64,000 nucleotides of DNA from JBATTK01 sp049670505 (GCA_049670505.1 JBATTK010000007.1:1-64000); one strand, 5' to 3'. Counted from the stretch's first letter, positions 8,084 through 16,035 are shown. Made by a program: numbers and translations. Notes: generated from the sequence alone by a model not told the origin.

Positions 8084-8722
8084 ATGATGATGATGATGAA
8101 AAAAACCGTATTTGTTCTTTTAGGCGCATTGGTCGTTTGGAGCTGTAGTGAAGACGGGGCTATCAACCAAGATGATAACGGTTCGCGTACGTTCGTGGAG
8201 GCGGAAGCCAAGTTTAATTCATTGCGGGACATACTCATTGATTTAACAACATCTGAGGGCCTTACCAGAGAAAGAGAATTCCCAACGAGCGGTATAAAGA
8301 CCTTTAAGGGCGTGCATAATGGTAACTTTAGAGCCATGACCACAACAGGGTCCGAAATCTCTTATGTCGCCGACGTTGTGTTCACCTTGGATTTTGAAAC
8401 CAAAACGTATACGGGTCAACTCCTGAATTTTACAACAAGTCTTGCAGGGTTTGAGAATCCAGAAGGAGTGCTCACAATTAGTGGGTCTATCTGAGGCCCG
8501 GACGACTTAGGTGGCGATGAGTATGGCCTTCGCTTTAGGATACAGGATGGAGATCTGACGCAAGGTGAAAGAACTGCCAATTTCGACGCGGTAACTAACG
8601 ATAAAGGAAGGTTCTATGGTGATTCAGGACAGTTCATTGCTATTTCAGTATCATCAACCTTTAAGTGGACCGAAGGACCGGATGCAGGAACCACGTCGGG
8701 AACGTTGGGGTTTATATGCTGA
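8084..8722 (+). pseudogene. Lipoprotein gene interrupted by an in-frame TGA
   Basis: Five consecutive ATG codons open a lipoprotein (leader KKTVFVLLGALVVWSCSEDG, lipobox VVWSC). The frame stops at a TGA at 8492-8494 after 136 codons but continues in the same frame for 75 more sense codons to a TGA at 8720. The continuation looks like real protein (LRFRIQDGDLTQGERTANF, then GRFYGDSGQFIAISVSSTF, then a Gly-rich end), resembling the closing strands of a small beta-barrel lipoprotein. So one nonsense change has probably inactivated it. Family not identified; a weak resemblance to transferrin-binding-protein-like barrels (GRFYG motif) is a guess. Confidence 0.65.
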
Positions 8723-8904
8723 AATTGAATAAAATTTGGCGGGTAGGTAAAGACTGTCTTAGCGTTCTTGTAAGCGGTCTTCGTGTAAACGCCAAGAGTG
8801 GGCCGCCCTACAGTTTCTTGCCTAATTCTTAGGAAAGGAGGAATACAATAACGAAAACTGGATGGGCATAAAAAAAGTCGCTAACAAATAATCTATCCCA
8901 TATC

Positions 8905-8954
8905 GCATTCGTCACAGACCTGTCAGCCGAAAGGCAAGCGAGCGCTAGCAGGGG
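8905..8954 (+). repeat. Recombination-like repeat motif, copy 2 with 20-bp insert
   Basis: GCATTCGTCACAGAC, a 20-bp insert (8920-8939), then GAGCGCTAGCAGG. The insert plus flanks can form an imperfect hairpin (CCTGTCAGC with GCTAGCAGG). It abuts the integrase remnant at 8961. See copy 1 at 7866. Confidence 0.4.
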
Positions 8955-8960
8955 GTAGAT

Positions 8961-9017
8961 CTGAGACAGATTCAGGTATTATTAGGGCATGGCTCAAGCA
9001 AAACAACTGAAATTTAA
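8961..9017 (+). pseudogene. Decayed tyrosine-recombinase fragment (copy 3)
   Basis: The codons from 8961 read LRQIQVLLGHGSSKTTEI then a stop, the unmistakable box II region (LGHxSxxTT) of XerC/D-type integrases just ahead of the catalytic tyrosine, which is missing. This copy is of a different subfamily from copies 1 and 2 (GHGSSKTTEI against GHQSLKTT). The rest of the gap 8723-9160 shows no gene. Confidence 0.65.
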
Positions 9018-9160
9018 ACCCATGTGGCAACAACTTCCTTTAAATCAGTTAAAAATCCGCTAGATTTGTAGGTATAGTACAGTACGGATAAAGGACATAT
9101 ATCCTTTATCCCTACGTTTTGTGCAAGCTGAAAAAAATTACGATCATTAAAAACTAATTA

Positions 9161-10552
9161 ATGAAAAAATTACTATTTATAATTCCATTATTAATTGGAT
9201 GTTCATCACAAAAGGAGAAATCGGAATATGATAAACTTTTGGAATACGAAGGGAACTATGAATATGTAAATAAAACTACTTTGGACATTATGGCTTCTGA
9301 ACTTGATACAACGCTATATGCAGTAGTAGACAAAGCAAAATATCCTCTAAAACAGATTGCATTAGATACTTTTGCCAATATAGCCGGTATTCCCGTCATT
9401 TTTGAAAGAGACCATTCCAACCAAATAATTAGCTACAAAACTGAAGGACAAAAATTTGAACTAATTACTAGGGAAATTCAAAAGATGGAAATGTTCCCGA
9501 GAAAAGACTTATTCCATGATCCAAATGATTATTCTTATAACATACCTGAACAAAAAAATGATGGACTAACAACAGGATTATTAAAAGATGAATTTAAAAA
9601 CCCTGAACCGATACTAAATATGGTCAAAGAAACCATTAAAGGTAGTTTTCCCGAAGTACATGGTATACTAATTTATAAAAACAATAAATTAGTACTTGAA
9701 GAGTATTTTTATGGCTATAACACTAACAAACCACATCAATTGAGGTCTGCAACCAAGCCTTTTATTGGTGGAATACTTGGTATTGCCATTGACAAAGGAT
9801 TCATTGATAGCGAAAAAGAAAAGCTAATCCCATTTTTTAATGAAAAATATAAAAACATTAAAAATATGGATGAAAGAAAAAAAGAAATTACTATCGAGGA
9901 TTTCTTGACCTACCGTCACGGTATGGACTGTGAAGATACTAACCCCAAAAGCGAAGGAAACGAAATGAGTTTGATGGAAAGTCAAGATTGGGTAAAATTT
10001 ACGCTTGACTTGCCAATGGTAGCAGAGCCCGGAAAGTTTTCATCTTACTGTACTGGTTGTTCATCTACTCTTGGCAGTTTAGTAGAAATAACAACAAATG
10101 AAAAAATTGAAGCATTTGCTAAAAAATATTTCTTTGACCCAATGGGAATAACAAATTATGATTGGACTTTTGAACCAAATCCTTCAAGTAAAGAAACGTT
10201 TAATCAAATGTATATTACGCCAAGAGATTTAATGAGGTTAGCAAAAATGTATAAGGATGGCGGCAAGTGGGACGGAAAACAAATTATATCCAAAAAGTGG
10301 ATAGATAAAACATTTGATGGGAAAGAAAGAAATTTTGGTTATTTATGGAAGCATCGCTCTTTTGAAGTAGATGGTAAACAATACAATTCTTATTTGGCAA
10401 CTGGCAATGGTGGACAGAAAATAAACATATGGCCTGAGTTGGATATGATTACAATTTTTACAGGAGGCAACTATAACTCATATGCACTTTATGGAAAAAG
10501 TACACCACCTAATGAAATGATTCCCAACTACATATTAAAAGCATTAGAATAA
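9161..10552 (+). CDS. Beta-lactamase-fold serine hydrolase, lipoprotein
   Basis: A 463-residue lipoprotein (leader LLFIIPLLIGC, Cys 15). Residues 150-460 form a class C beta-lactamase/transpeptidase-like domain: SxxK is S196-A-T-K199, with HQLR before it; the second motif region reads FSSYCTGCSSTLG, where the usual YxN is not intact; the third, ATGNGGQKI, replaces KTG/HSG. Such proteins are esterases or peptidases, rarely true beta-lactamases. The N-terminal 150 residues match nothing I recognise. The gene is far more AT-rich than the flanking metal and hydrogenase loci and starts an accessory block, so transfer is likely. Confidence 0.8.
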   Translation: MKKLLFIIPLLIGCSSQKEKSEYDKLLEYEGNYEYVNKTTLDIMASELDTTLYAVVDKAKYPLKQIALDTFANIAGIPVIFERDHSNQIISYKTEGQKFELITREIQKMEMFPRKDLFHDPNDYSYNIPEQKNDGLTTGLLKDEFKNPEPILNMVKETIKGSFPEVHGILIYKNNKLVLEEYFYGYNTNKPHQLRSATKPFIGGILGIAIDKGFIDSEKEKLIPFFNEKYKNIKNMDERKKEITIEDFLTYRHGMDCEDTNPKSEGNEMSLMESQDWVKFTLDLPMVAEPGKFSSYCTGCSSTLGSLVEITTNEKIEAFAKKYFFDPMGITNYDWTFEPNPSSKETFNQMYITPRDLMRLAKMYKDGGKWDGKQIISKKWIDKTFDGKERNFGYLWKHRSFEVDGKQYNSYLATGNGGQKINIWPELDMITIFTGGNYNSYALYGKSTPPNEMIPNYILKALE

Positions 10553-10635
10553 AGCCTGTACATAACAGTGTATTTAAAAAATAGGAGTAACAGTAATAAA
10601 GTCAAGGCTTTTGGATCGTATCAAGCTTTGTGCTT

Positions 10636-10693
10636 AACCGAAAGTTTGGTGCTTTGAAAACACTAACTTTTCGGTTTGACACAGACCTTTTTT
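10636..10693 (+). terminator. Long imperfect hairpin downstream of the serine hydrolase
   Basis: Arms at 10636-10651 and 10661-10676 (AACCGAAAGTTTGGTG against CACTAACTTTTCGGTT, four mismatches) with a six-T run at 10688-10693. The run is 11 bases from the stem, so termination is uncertain; it may instead be a cassette-end hairpin. Confidence 0.35.
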
Positions 10694-10744
10694 ATACTTA
10701 GTTACTTTGGTTTTAGGGATTAAACTGCTATTATTTTATACATC

Positions 10745-10758
10745 GTTGGCAACTGGCT
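10745..10758. repeat. Cassette-edge inverted repeat, left
   Basis: GTTGGCAACTGGCT here is matched in inverted orientation by AGCTTGTTGCCAAC at 12210-12223 (two mismatches). The pair brackets exactly the oxidoreductase/HxlR gene pair, as expected for a gene unit acquired together. Confidence 0.35.
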
Positions 10759-10782
10759 TTTAAGTTTAAGAAATAAATACGT

Positions 10783-11769
10783 CTAATTTTCTACTACTAC
10801 TTTTCCAATCGCACTTCCACTTACCAAATGAGCATATGCTTTTCCAACTTCTCCCAAGGTAAATTTATGCTCATCGAGTAGAGGTTTCAGAGCACCAGAT
10901 TCTACAATTGTAGTGATGTTGCGTAAAATTTCTCCATGTTTTTCTCTTTGAAAATTGTGAAGCATTGGAATTAGCATAAATACGACGTGCAGAGATAATC
11001 CCTTAAAATGCGCTGTGTTTAAATCAAGCTCACACATAGAAACTGTAGTCGTAATTTGACCATTTAACGCAGCTGCGTTAAAGGAATTGATTAGGTTTTC
11101 CCCTCCAACAGAATCGAACACCACGTCAAACCCAACTCCATTAGTGTGTTTGTTTACGTAATCCTCAACGGACTCATTTTTATAATTTATTGCCTTTGCA
11201 CCAAAACTTTCAATTATGGCCATTTGTTTTTCGCCACCAACAGTTGAATAAACCTTTGCACCAAAATGTTTGGCTAATTGAACGGCAACGTGTCCAACAC
11301 CACCAGCTCCACCGTGTACCAAAACCGTTTGCCCACTTTTTACGCTCGCACGTTTCAATCCCTCATAGGCTGTTATTCCAACTAACGGTAGGGATGCTGC
11401 TTCCCTCATTGTCAGATTATTTGGCTTGTGAGCAATTAGCTTACTATCGGCGGCTATATATTCGGCTAATGTTCCTGGCAAATCTGCCAAGCCGCCCGCA
11501 CAACCATATACTTCATCGCCAACGGAAAATTCAGTAATATCATTTCCTACTTTTTCAATTGTTCCGGCAAAGTCCATTCCCAGGATAGCGGGAGTATCTG
11601 GCGAAAGTGGTAAATCTTTTCCCATTTTATGAATCATAGTATCTACTGTATTGACACTTGATGCAGCAATTTTGACCAGTACCTGACCATTTTTCAATGT
11701 TGGATTTTCTACTTCCATGGATTCAAACTTTACGTTTTCACCATACTTACTAATTATCATTGCGTTCAT
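10783..11769 (-). CDS. NADPH-dependent quinone oxidoreductase-like protein (MDR superfamily)
   Basis: A 328-residue medium-chain dehydrogenase/reductase. The GroES-like N-terminus (VLVKIAASSVNTVDTMIHKMG, then GMDFAGTIEKVG) lacks the structural and catalytic zinc cysteines, which points to the zeta-crystallin/quinone reductase branch. The Rossmann motif VLVHGGAGGVGHVAVQLAKHFGAKV (GxGGVG) lies at about residues 145-170. It probably reduces quinones or enals with NADPH, in the cytoplasm. It is divergent from the HxlR regulator with 95 bp between, the standard arrangement of a redox-sensing HxlR protein and its target. Confidence 0.85.
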   Translation of the reverse strand: MNAMIISKYGENVKFESMEVENPTLKNGQVLVKIAASSVNTVDTMIHKMGKDLPLSPDTPAILGMDFAGTIEKVGNDITEFSVGDEVYGCAGGLADLPGTLAEYIAADSKLIAHKPNNLTMREAASLPLVGITAYEGLKRASVKSGQTVLVHGGAGGVGHVAVQLAKHFGAKVYSTVGGEKQMAIIESFGAKAINYKNESVEDYVNKHTNGVGFDVVFDSVGGENLINSFNAAALNGQITTTVSMCELDLNTAHFKGLSLHVVFMLIPMLHNFQREKHGEILRNITTIVESGALKPLLDEHKFTLGEVGKAYAHLVSGSAIGKVVVEN

Positions 11770-11787
11770 TATATACTGTTTTTAGTC

Positions 11788-11804
11788 ACTATAAAAATTA
11801 TAGT
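11788..11804. promoter_or_regulatory. Palindrome in the divergent promoter region, candidate HxlR operator
   Basis: ACTATAA-AAA-TTATAGT, perfect 7-bp arms, lies between the two start codons and touches the -33 element of the HxlR gene. Repressor binding here would cover the oxidoreductase promoter as well. Confidence 0.5.
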
Positions 11805-11834
11805 TGCAAACTTAAGTATAGTATTTTACCTTTG
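11804..11834 (+). promoter_or_regulatory. Bacteroidota-type promoter of the HxlR gene
   Basis: TTG at 11804-11806, a 20-bp spacer, then TACCTTTG at 11827-11834, a full match to the -7 consensus TAnnTTTG. The start codon follows 30 bp later. Confidence 0.6.
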
Positions 11835-11864
11835 CAATAACGGTCAAAAATGATAGTTTAATTT

Positions 11865-12200
11865 ATGCATAGATTTAATGGAAAAGAGTACCCTTGTTGT
11901 GCAAGTCTGACAATGGGAATTATTGGTGGTAAATGGAAAACTGTAATATTGTTTCATTTGATGAATCGAACACTTCGATATAATGAATTAAGAAAGGAAA
12001 TGCCAACAGTTACAGAACGTACTTTGAGTTTACAACTAAAGACTTTGGAAGAAGATGGAATAATCAAGAGAAAAGTTTATACCTCAAAACCGCCGCTAAA
12101 GGTAGAATATTCTCTAACAGATTTTGGTGAAACTTTAATTCCGCTAATTAAATCTATTGCAGATTGGGGTGATTTTGTGGTTGAAAATCATTCAAAGTAG
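11865..12200 (+). CDS. HxlR-family transcriptional regulator
   Basis: A 111-residue winged-helix protein of normal HxlR length: CCASLTMGIIGGKWKTVILF at the N-terminus (conserved GGKW and an N-terminal Cys pair that could sense oxidants or electrophiles), RYNELRKEMPTVTERTLSLQLKTLEEDGII (HTH), and VEYSLTDFGETLIPLI (wing and dimer helix). It is divergent from the quinone oxidoreductase gene and probably represses it until a reactive quinone or aldehyde modifies the cysteines, as in HypR/QorR-type systems. Confidence 0.88.
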   Translation: MHRFNGKEYPCCASLTMGIIGGKWKTVILFHLMNRTLRYNELRKEMPTVTERTLSLQLKTLEEDGIIKRKVYTSKPPLKVEYSLTDFGETLIPLIKSIADWGDFVVENHSK

Positions 12201-12209
12201 GTTTTTTTC

Positions 12210-12223
12210 AGCTTGTTGCCAAC
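12210..12223. repeat. Cassette-edge inverted repeat, right
   Basis: AGCTTGTTGCCAAC, inverted partner of 10745-10758. It begins 10 bp after the HxlR stop codon. Confidence 0.35.
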
Positions 12224-12420
12224 TTATTTATATAGCTGTAAAATACATCTTTATACACCCAATTTAGCACAAAACGGGTATAGAACTCATCTTGAGTAAT
12301 CCTTTTTTATTGTATTAAGCATTCATTTGTCGGTTACATTGTTCGATCTTTCGTTTGCAGGTCTTAACCTATGATGTATTGCTCCTTTTGTTTTATTAAA
12401 AACTAAGGGGGAATAGCAAG

Positions 12421-12584
12421 GGGATAACACGCCAAAGCAATGTTACGATGTATAAATTCCTGTAATGGAGTTAATTATAAATAATCCTAAAATTGGCTTG
12501 CCGCAAAACTAGGACAATCCCCTTGGAAAGCCCTTAAACAGGGAAGTCTACTGTCCTAGTTGCCCTAAATTTACTTTTGGGAGG
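12421..12584 (+). repeat. ~160-bp structured direct repeat, copy A (left of sdp cassette)
   Basis: Aligns end to end with 15878-16035 in the same orientation. The right third is almost identical (CAGGGAAGTC, CTGTCCTAGTTGCCCTAAAT and onward to TTTTGGG); the left part is about two-thirds identical. Inside it, AGGACA and TGTCCT pair as an outer stem around CCCT and AGGG, and GCCC pairs with GGG further right, so a structured RNA or element end is likely. The rest of the gap 12201-12685 shows no gene. Confidence 0.7.
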
Positions 12585-12685
12585 ATTAAGTTAATATAAT
12601 TCCTACTTTTTTTAACTTTTTTTTAAAAAACGTAGTATATTTCATTATATTTAATACAGAATATCTATCTAAATTATTTAAAATT

Positions 12686-13033
12686 ATGACTAACCATATA
12701 CTCTTTTTTTTAATTATTTTATTTATTCCAATATTAAATATTTTCTTAAAACCTAAGAAAATCAATCGGTTAATTGGATACAGGAGTTCTTTGTCAATGA
12801 AAAATGAAAAGACTTGGTCGATGGCAAATCGTTTTTCTTCCAAATGTCTAATTGTAGTATCAGTTGGAACAATACTTTTTTATTTAGCGGCCAATTATTT
12901 CCTTGATGGTGCAGATATGGCAATAATCCTGTCCTTATCCTTTTATGTAGTTAACCTATTAATGCTTATACCATTTACCGAAATTTTTTTGAAAATGATT
13001 TTTGATAAAAATGGACAAATTAATCTTAAGTAG
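12686..13033 (+). CDS. sdpI: SdpI-family immunity membrane protein
   Basis: A 115-residue membrane protein with three hydrophobic segments. Between the first and second lies KKINRLIGYRSSLSMKNEKT followed by WSMAN, the hallmark IGYRT..SMKN..TW..AN motif of the SdpI family. In Bacillus subtilis SdpI protects the producer from the SDP peptide and also senses it. Here it heads the cassette, 33 bp before the SdpC-like toxin gene. It is the short version with a single SdpI domain; the B. subtilis protein has extra N-terminal helices. No SdpR-type repressor is present. Confidence 0.85.
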   Translation: MTNHILFFLIILFIPILNIFLKPKKINRLIGYRSSLSMKNEKTWSMANRFSSKCLIVVSVGTILFYLAANYFLDGADMAIILSLSFYVVNLLMLIPFTEIFLKMIFDKNGQINLK

Positions 13034-13066
13034 TCACTAAAACACTAACCTTAATACCATCTTAGT

Positions 13067-13885
13067 ATGAAAAACCTCGTCAAATTTTCATGTATTCTAT
13101 CATTATTGTTTTACACATTCTCATGTAGCAATGAAACATCAAATACCGTTGCGGAAAATATTGTCGATTCCATTGATGGAGAAGATATTTTTAGGGCCGT
13201 TTACTTCTTTGAAGGTTCTGCCACTGAGTTGATTCCCTCTATAGATGTTGACTATGTGAACAAAATTTTAGAAACTTTTCAGGAAAGTGAACTTCAGGAA
13301 TTTGATAATTATAAGAATGAGATTATTAATTCCATCGAATTCAATAATCCGGTATTTTTCAAAGAATTTGAAAATCAAATGACAAGCGGGGACCATTTTA
13401 AAGTTAAAGAAGCAATGGACAAATCTATGTTTGAGTATGAAAAAGCAATTCTAACACTGAATGAATACGGAATAATTAGCGAATTACCTAGTATTGATAT
13501 GCAGTATGAGCAATTTCTTGATGAAGAAGGAAACTTTGACAGGACGGCCTTGATTCAAAGGATTGAAGAAATTTTAGAAGAAAATGGCTATGATTTTAAA
13601 TCGAATATATCCAAATATGGTAATAAAGGCTCTTGTATTGTATTAGGGCTTGTGGTAGTGGTGGTTGTAGGTGCGGCAATTGCAGCGGTTGTTGGTGTAG
13701 TTGGTGGATTTTATTTAGCACTTGTGGCTGGTCAATATTTGGCCATCAGCGAGGGTGGAGGAGGAGATGTTGTGGATGACCCTTTTACGGAAGATGACAA
13801 GGGTAATCGGGACCAGCTCAGGGTCGAGATATTTATAAATGATATCGCAAACGGTCTGGATAGAGGGCTTGTCTTAGCTAATTAA
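13067..13885 (+). CDS. sdpC: SdpC-family antimicrobial peptide precursor
   Basis: A 272-residue precursor with an export leader (residues 1-20, LLFYTFSC, lipobox-like). The family motif DGEDIFRAVYFFEGSATELI is at residues 37-56. A strongly hydrophobic Val/Ala/Gly-rich segment at 190-228, beginning at Cys190, fits the mature pore-forming peptide; only one Cys is present there, whereas B. subtilis SDP has two forming a disulfide. A short acidic tail follows. By homology the peptide would be cut out during export with the help of SdpA and SdpB and would collapse the proton gradient of sensitive neighbours. Cleavage sites cannot be read from sequence. Confidence 0.82.
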   Translation: MKNLVKFSCILSLLFYTFSCSNETSNTVAENIVDSIDGEDIFRAVYFFEGSATELIPSIDVDYVNKILETFQESELQEFDNYKNEIINSIEFNNPVFFKEFENQMTSGDHFKVKEAMDKSMFEYEKAILTLNEYGIISELPSIDMQYEQFLDEEGNFDRTALIQRIEEILEENGYDFKSNISKYGNKGSCIVLGLVVVVVVGAAIAAVVGVVGGFYLALVAGQYLAISEGGGGDVVDDPFTEDDKGNRDQLRVEIFINDIANGLDRGLVLAN

Positions 13886-13893
13886 AATCTGTT

Positions 13894-14415
13894 TTGGGTA
13901 GAAAAAGAACTTTTTTCTTAACAGTGTTTGGGAGTTGGATAATCATAATGATTTATGTTATAGCCTCCACCGTTGGTATTACACCGTTAAGATTAAGCTC
14001 ATCTAAAAAGCTAAATACATTTTATATTTTTCCGCAGGGATGGGGTTTCTTCACTAAGAGTCCTAGACAAGGAGCGCTAGTTATATATTCTTTGCGAGAT
14101 GGTAAAGTGCAGAAAGTTACCAAGCCAAACTATTCTTCGGACAATCTTTTTGGAATATCAAGAAAAAATAGGGCAAGACAATTACAATTGGCCTATTCAA
14201 TTAGCAAATATGAAAATAGGTGGCGAAAATGCGCAACACCTAACCTTCTAAATTGTAATAAAGACTCCCTTATAATAATTGAAAATGTATTTAGGAATCC
14301 TTTGTTGAAAGGGAAGTATATCATACAAAAAAGAACTCAAATACCGTGGGCATGGAGTAAGAGTAGAACGAGTGAAAACAACCCCTACGAAATAATGGCA
14401 ATTGATTTTAAATAA
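13894..14415 (+). CDS. sdpA: SdpA-family peptide maturation protein
   Basis: A 173-residue protein with one N-terminal membrane helix and the SdpA signature FYIFPQGWGFFTKSPR at about residues 44-59, followed by the L..YSLRDG strand. SdpA is needed, with SdpB, to make active SDP toxin; its biochemical role is not settled. The start is a TTG at 13894, only 8 bp after the sdpC stop and the only start that retains the whole membrane helix, so translation is probably coupled to sdpC. The C-terminus carries Trp-rich IPWAWSKSRT. Confidence 0.8.
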   Translation: MGRKRTFFLTVFGSWIIIMIYVIASTVGITPLRLSSSKKLNTFYIFPQGWGFFTKSPRQGALVIYSLRDGKVQKVTKPNYSSDNLFGISRKNRARQLQLAYSISKYENRWRKCATPNLLNCNKDSLIIIENVFRNPLLKGKYIIQKRTQIPWAWSKSRTSENNPYEIMAIDFK

Positions 14416-15352
14416 ACTGAATTTAGCAATAGAGAATTTAAAGACATTTTCTGTGAATACTAACAATATTTATGGTCTATGTCGTAGTCTCATAGCATTT
14501 TCCCTATTTATTACTCTGATATCTAATGACAGTTCGATTCTATTTCCCGCGATGGGAAAACTATTGGAAAAACCTTACTTGATCGGACTATCCCAAATAA
14601 GTATTTTTACAATTTTCAAAGAGAATATTGTATTAGCCAAATGGATATGTGTCGGTATATTGATTTTAGTAATTATAGGTTGGAGACCAAGATATACAGT
14701 TTTATTTCATTGGTGGGTAGCGTTTAGCTTTTTTATATCGTGTCCCGTAATAGATGGTGGAGATCAAATTGCAGCAATTCTTACTTTTTTGATTATCCCG
14801 TTTGGGCTTACTGATAAACGAAAATGGCATTGGAAGAATAAATCTGATTCTATTAATTTCTATGCTAACGTGATTAACTATTCATTTTATTGTATAATTC
14901 GAATCCAAGCTTCTATTATCTATTTTTTTGCTGCTTCGGAGAAATTATCAGTTCCCGAATGGAAAAATGGAACCGTAATATATTATTGGCTAAATCATCC
15001 TACGTTTGGAATGAACGATAGCTTCAGATTAGTCATGGATCCGATTATAGAAAGTCCTTTTGTTTCAATTTTAACGTGGTCTGTATTAATTTTGGAAGTT
15101 GTTTTATCAATGGGTCTAATTGCTGACAGGAAGTATCGTGGATATCTATTGATCTTAGGTTTTACGTTTCATTTTCTTATATTAGTTTTTCATGGACTGT
15201 TTACCTTTTTCTTCTACATGACAGCGTTATTGATTCTTTATCTTAAACCGTTGGATAGACCGTTTGATTTCAAAATAATTAAGCAAAGTATTCATTTGAT
15301 ATTTCTAAAAGGGTGGGTGAAAAATGGAAAGTATAAGAAAATTAAAGAATGA
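14402..15352 (+). CDS. sdpB: SdpB-family HTTM membrane protein
   Basis: A 316-residue multi-pass membrane protein (about seven helices) of the SdpB/HTTM group related to vitamin-K-dependent carboxylase membrane domains. Diagnostic strings are YGLCRSLIAFSLF near the start, QASIIYFFAASEKLSVPEWK, NGTVIYYWLNHPTFG, and a C-terminal FHFLILVFHGLFTFFFYM. With SdpA it is required for SDP production. The TTG at 14402 overlaps the sdpA end by 14 bp; a GTG at 14453 is another possible start. It is the last gene of the cassette. Confidence 0.82.
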   Translation: MILNKLNLAIENLKTFSVNTNNIYGLCRSLIAFSLFITLISNDSSILFPAMGKLLEKPYLIGLSQISIFTIFKENIVLAKWICVGILILVIIGWRPRYTVLFHWWVAFSFFISCPVIDGGDQIAAILTFLIIPFGLTDKRKWHWKNKSDSINFYANVINYSFYCIIRIQASIIYFFAASEKLSVPEWKNGTVIYYWLNHPTFGMNDSFRLVMDPIIESPFVSILTWSVLILEVVLSMGLIADRKYRGYLLILGFTFHFLILVFHGLFTFFFYMTALLILYLKPLDRPFDFKIIKQSIHLIFLKGWVKNGKYKKIKE

Positions 15353-15877
15353 ATACAAGTAAAGTTAACCAATGTAGTTCTATGTTCATACTTTTGTATG
15401 TAGTCATAGTATAGAGATGTATATTGAATTTCCGTTAAAGGCGTTTTTTGGCATCGATACAATAGACATTTAAATCTTCATAGCCTGCTTAGTAATCACT
15501 TGATGGGGTATATGGTATTTGGAAGGGCTTTTGAAACATGAGCTTACCTATTCAACAGCATCTACAGCTTTTGCTATTAGCTCCTCGTTATCGAATCATA
15601 AAACGACTACATAACATTAAAGTCGCCATGAGTGGCCTATGAAAATGTCCCTTTTGCCATACTTATATCAATCAAAACAATAGCGTTTTTGTTCTTTTGC
15701 TACGGGGAATCATGGTGCATAGATTAGGTAGTTTAAGAACCCTTCAAAACGTTTACCCAGTCATTAAGACTTTTTGCAAAAATGACTTTAAGGTCAACTT
15801 TTTCCGATAACCGTTTCATGTATTCGTAGGCTTGCAAATGATAAAACCTCTATGTAAACTGTGTTAACAAAACTAAT
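15353..15877. other. Intergenic region with possible gene debris
   Basis: No intact gene. On the minus strand 15733-15849 encodes about 38 codons with a protein-like look (YHLQAYEYMKRLSEKVDLKV, then IFAKSLNDWV) ending in a stop, preceded by a stop, so it may be the tail of a lost gene. The rest shows no pattern I can name. The second ~160-bp repeat follows at 15878, and 16036-16157 is also empty. Confidence 0.35.
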
Positions 15878-16035
15878 GGGATAAAACGATGTTATGACAT
15901 ACAAATAGCTGTAATTAAGTTAATTATAAATGAAACAAAGAAATGGTTTGCAGCAAAACCAGGACAGTCCCTTTGGAAAACCCTATAAACAGGGAAGTCC
16001 ACTGTCCTAGTTGCCCTAAATTTACTTTTGGGCGG
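15878..16035 (+). repeat. ~160-bp structured direct repeat, copy B (right of sdp cassette)
   Basis: Direct copy of 12421-12584, same orientation, with perfect outer arms AGGACAGT (15960-15967) and ACTGTCCT (16001-16008) and a second stem GCCC/GGGC over 16012-16033. The pair encloses 3.3 kb containing only the sdp genes, so recombination between them could delete the cassette. Confidence 0.7.

Noticed and set aside
7954..8343. A 129-codon minus-strand frame over the integrase remnant and lipoprotein start
   Set aside because: It spans two unrelated plus-strand segments and has no motif.
8492..8494. TGA as selenocysteine codon
   Set aside because: No SECIS-like hairpin or selenoprotein family resemblance; a nonsense mutation is simpler. 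The same holds for 25791-25793.
9161..10552. Calling the lipoprotein hydrolase a true beta-lactamase (resistance gene)
   Set aside because: The second and third active-site motifs are not those of AmpC-type enzymes; the fold includes many esterases and peptidases.
12586..12843. Minus-strand frame across the sdpI start
   Set aside because: The plus-strand SdpI motif is clear; this frame is a by-product of AT-rich sequence.
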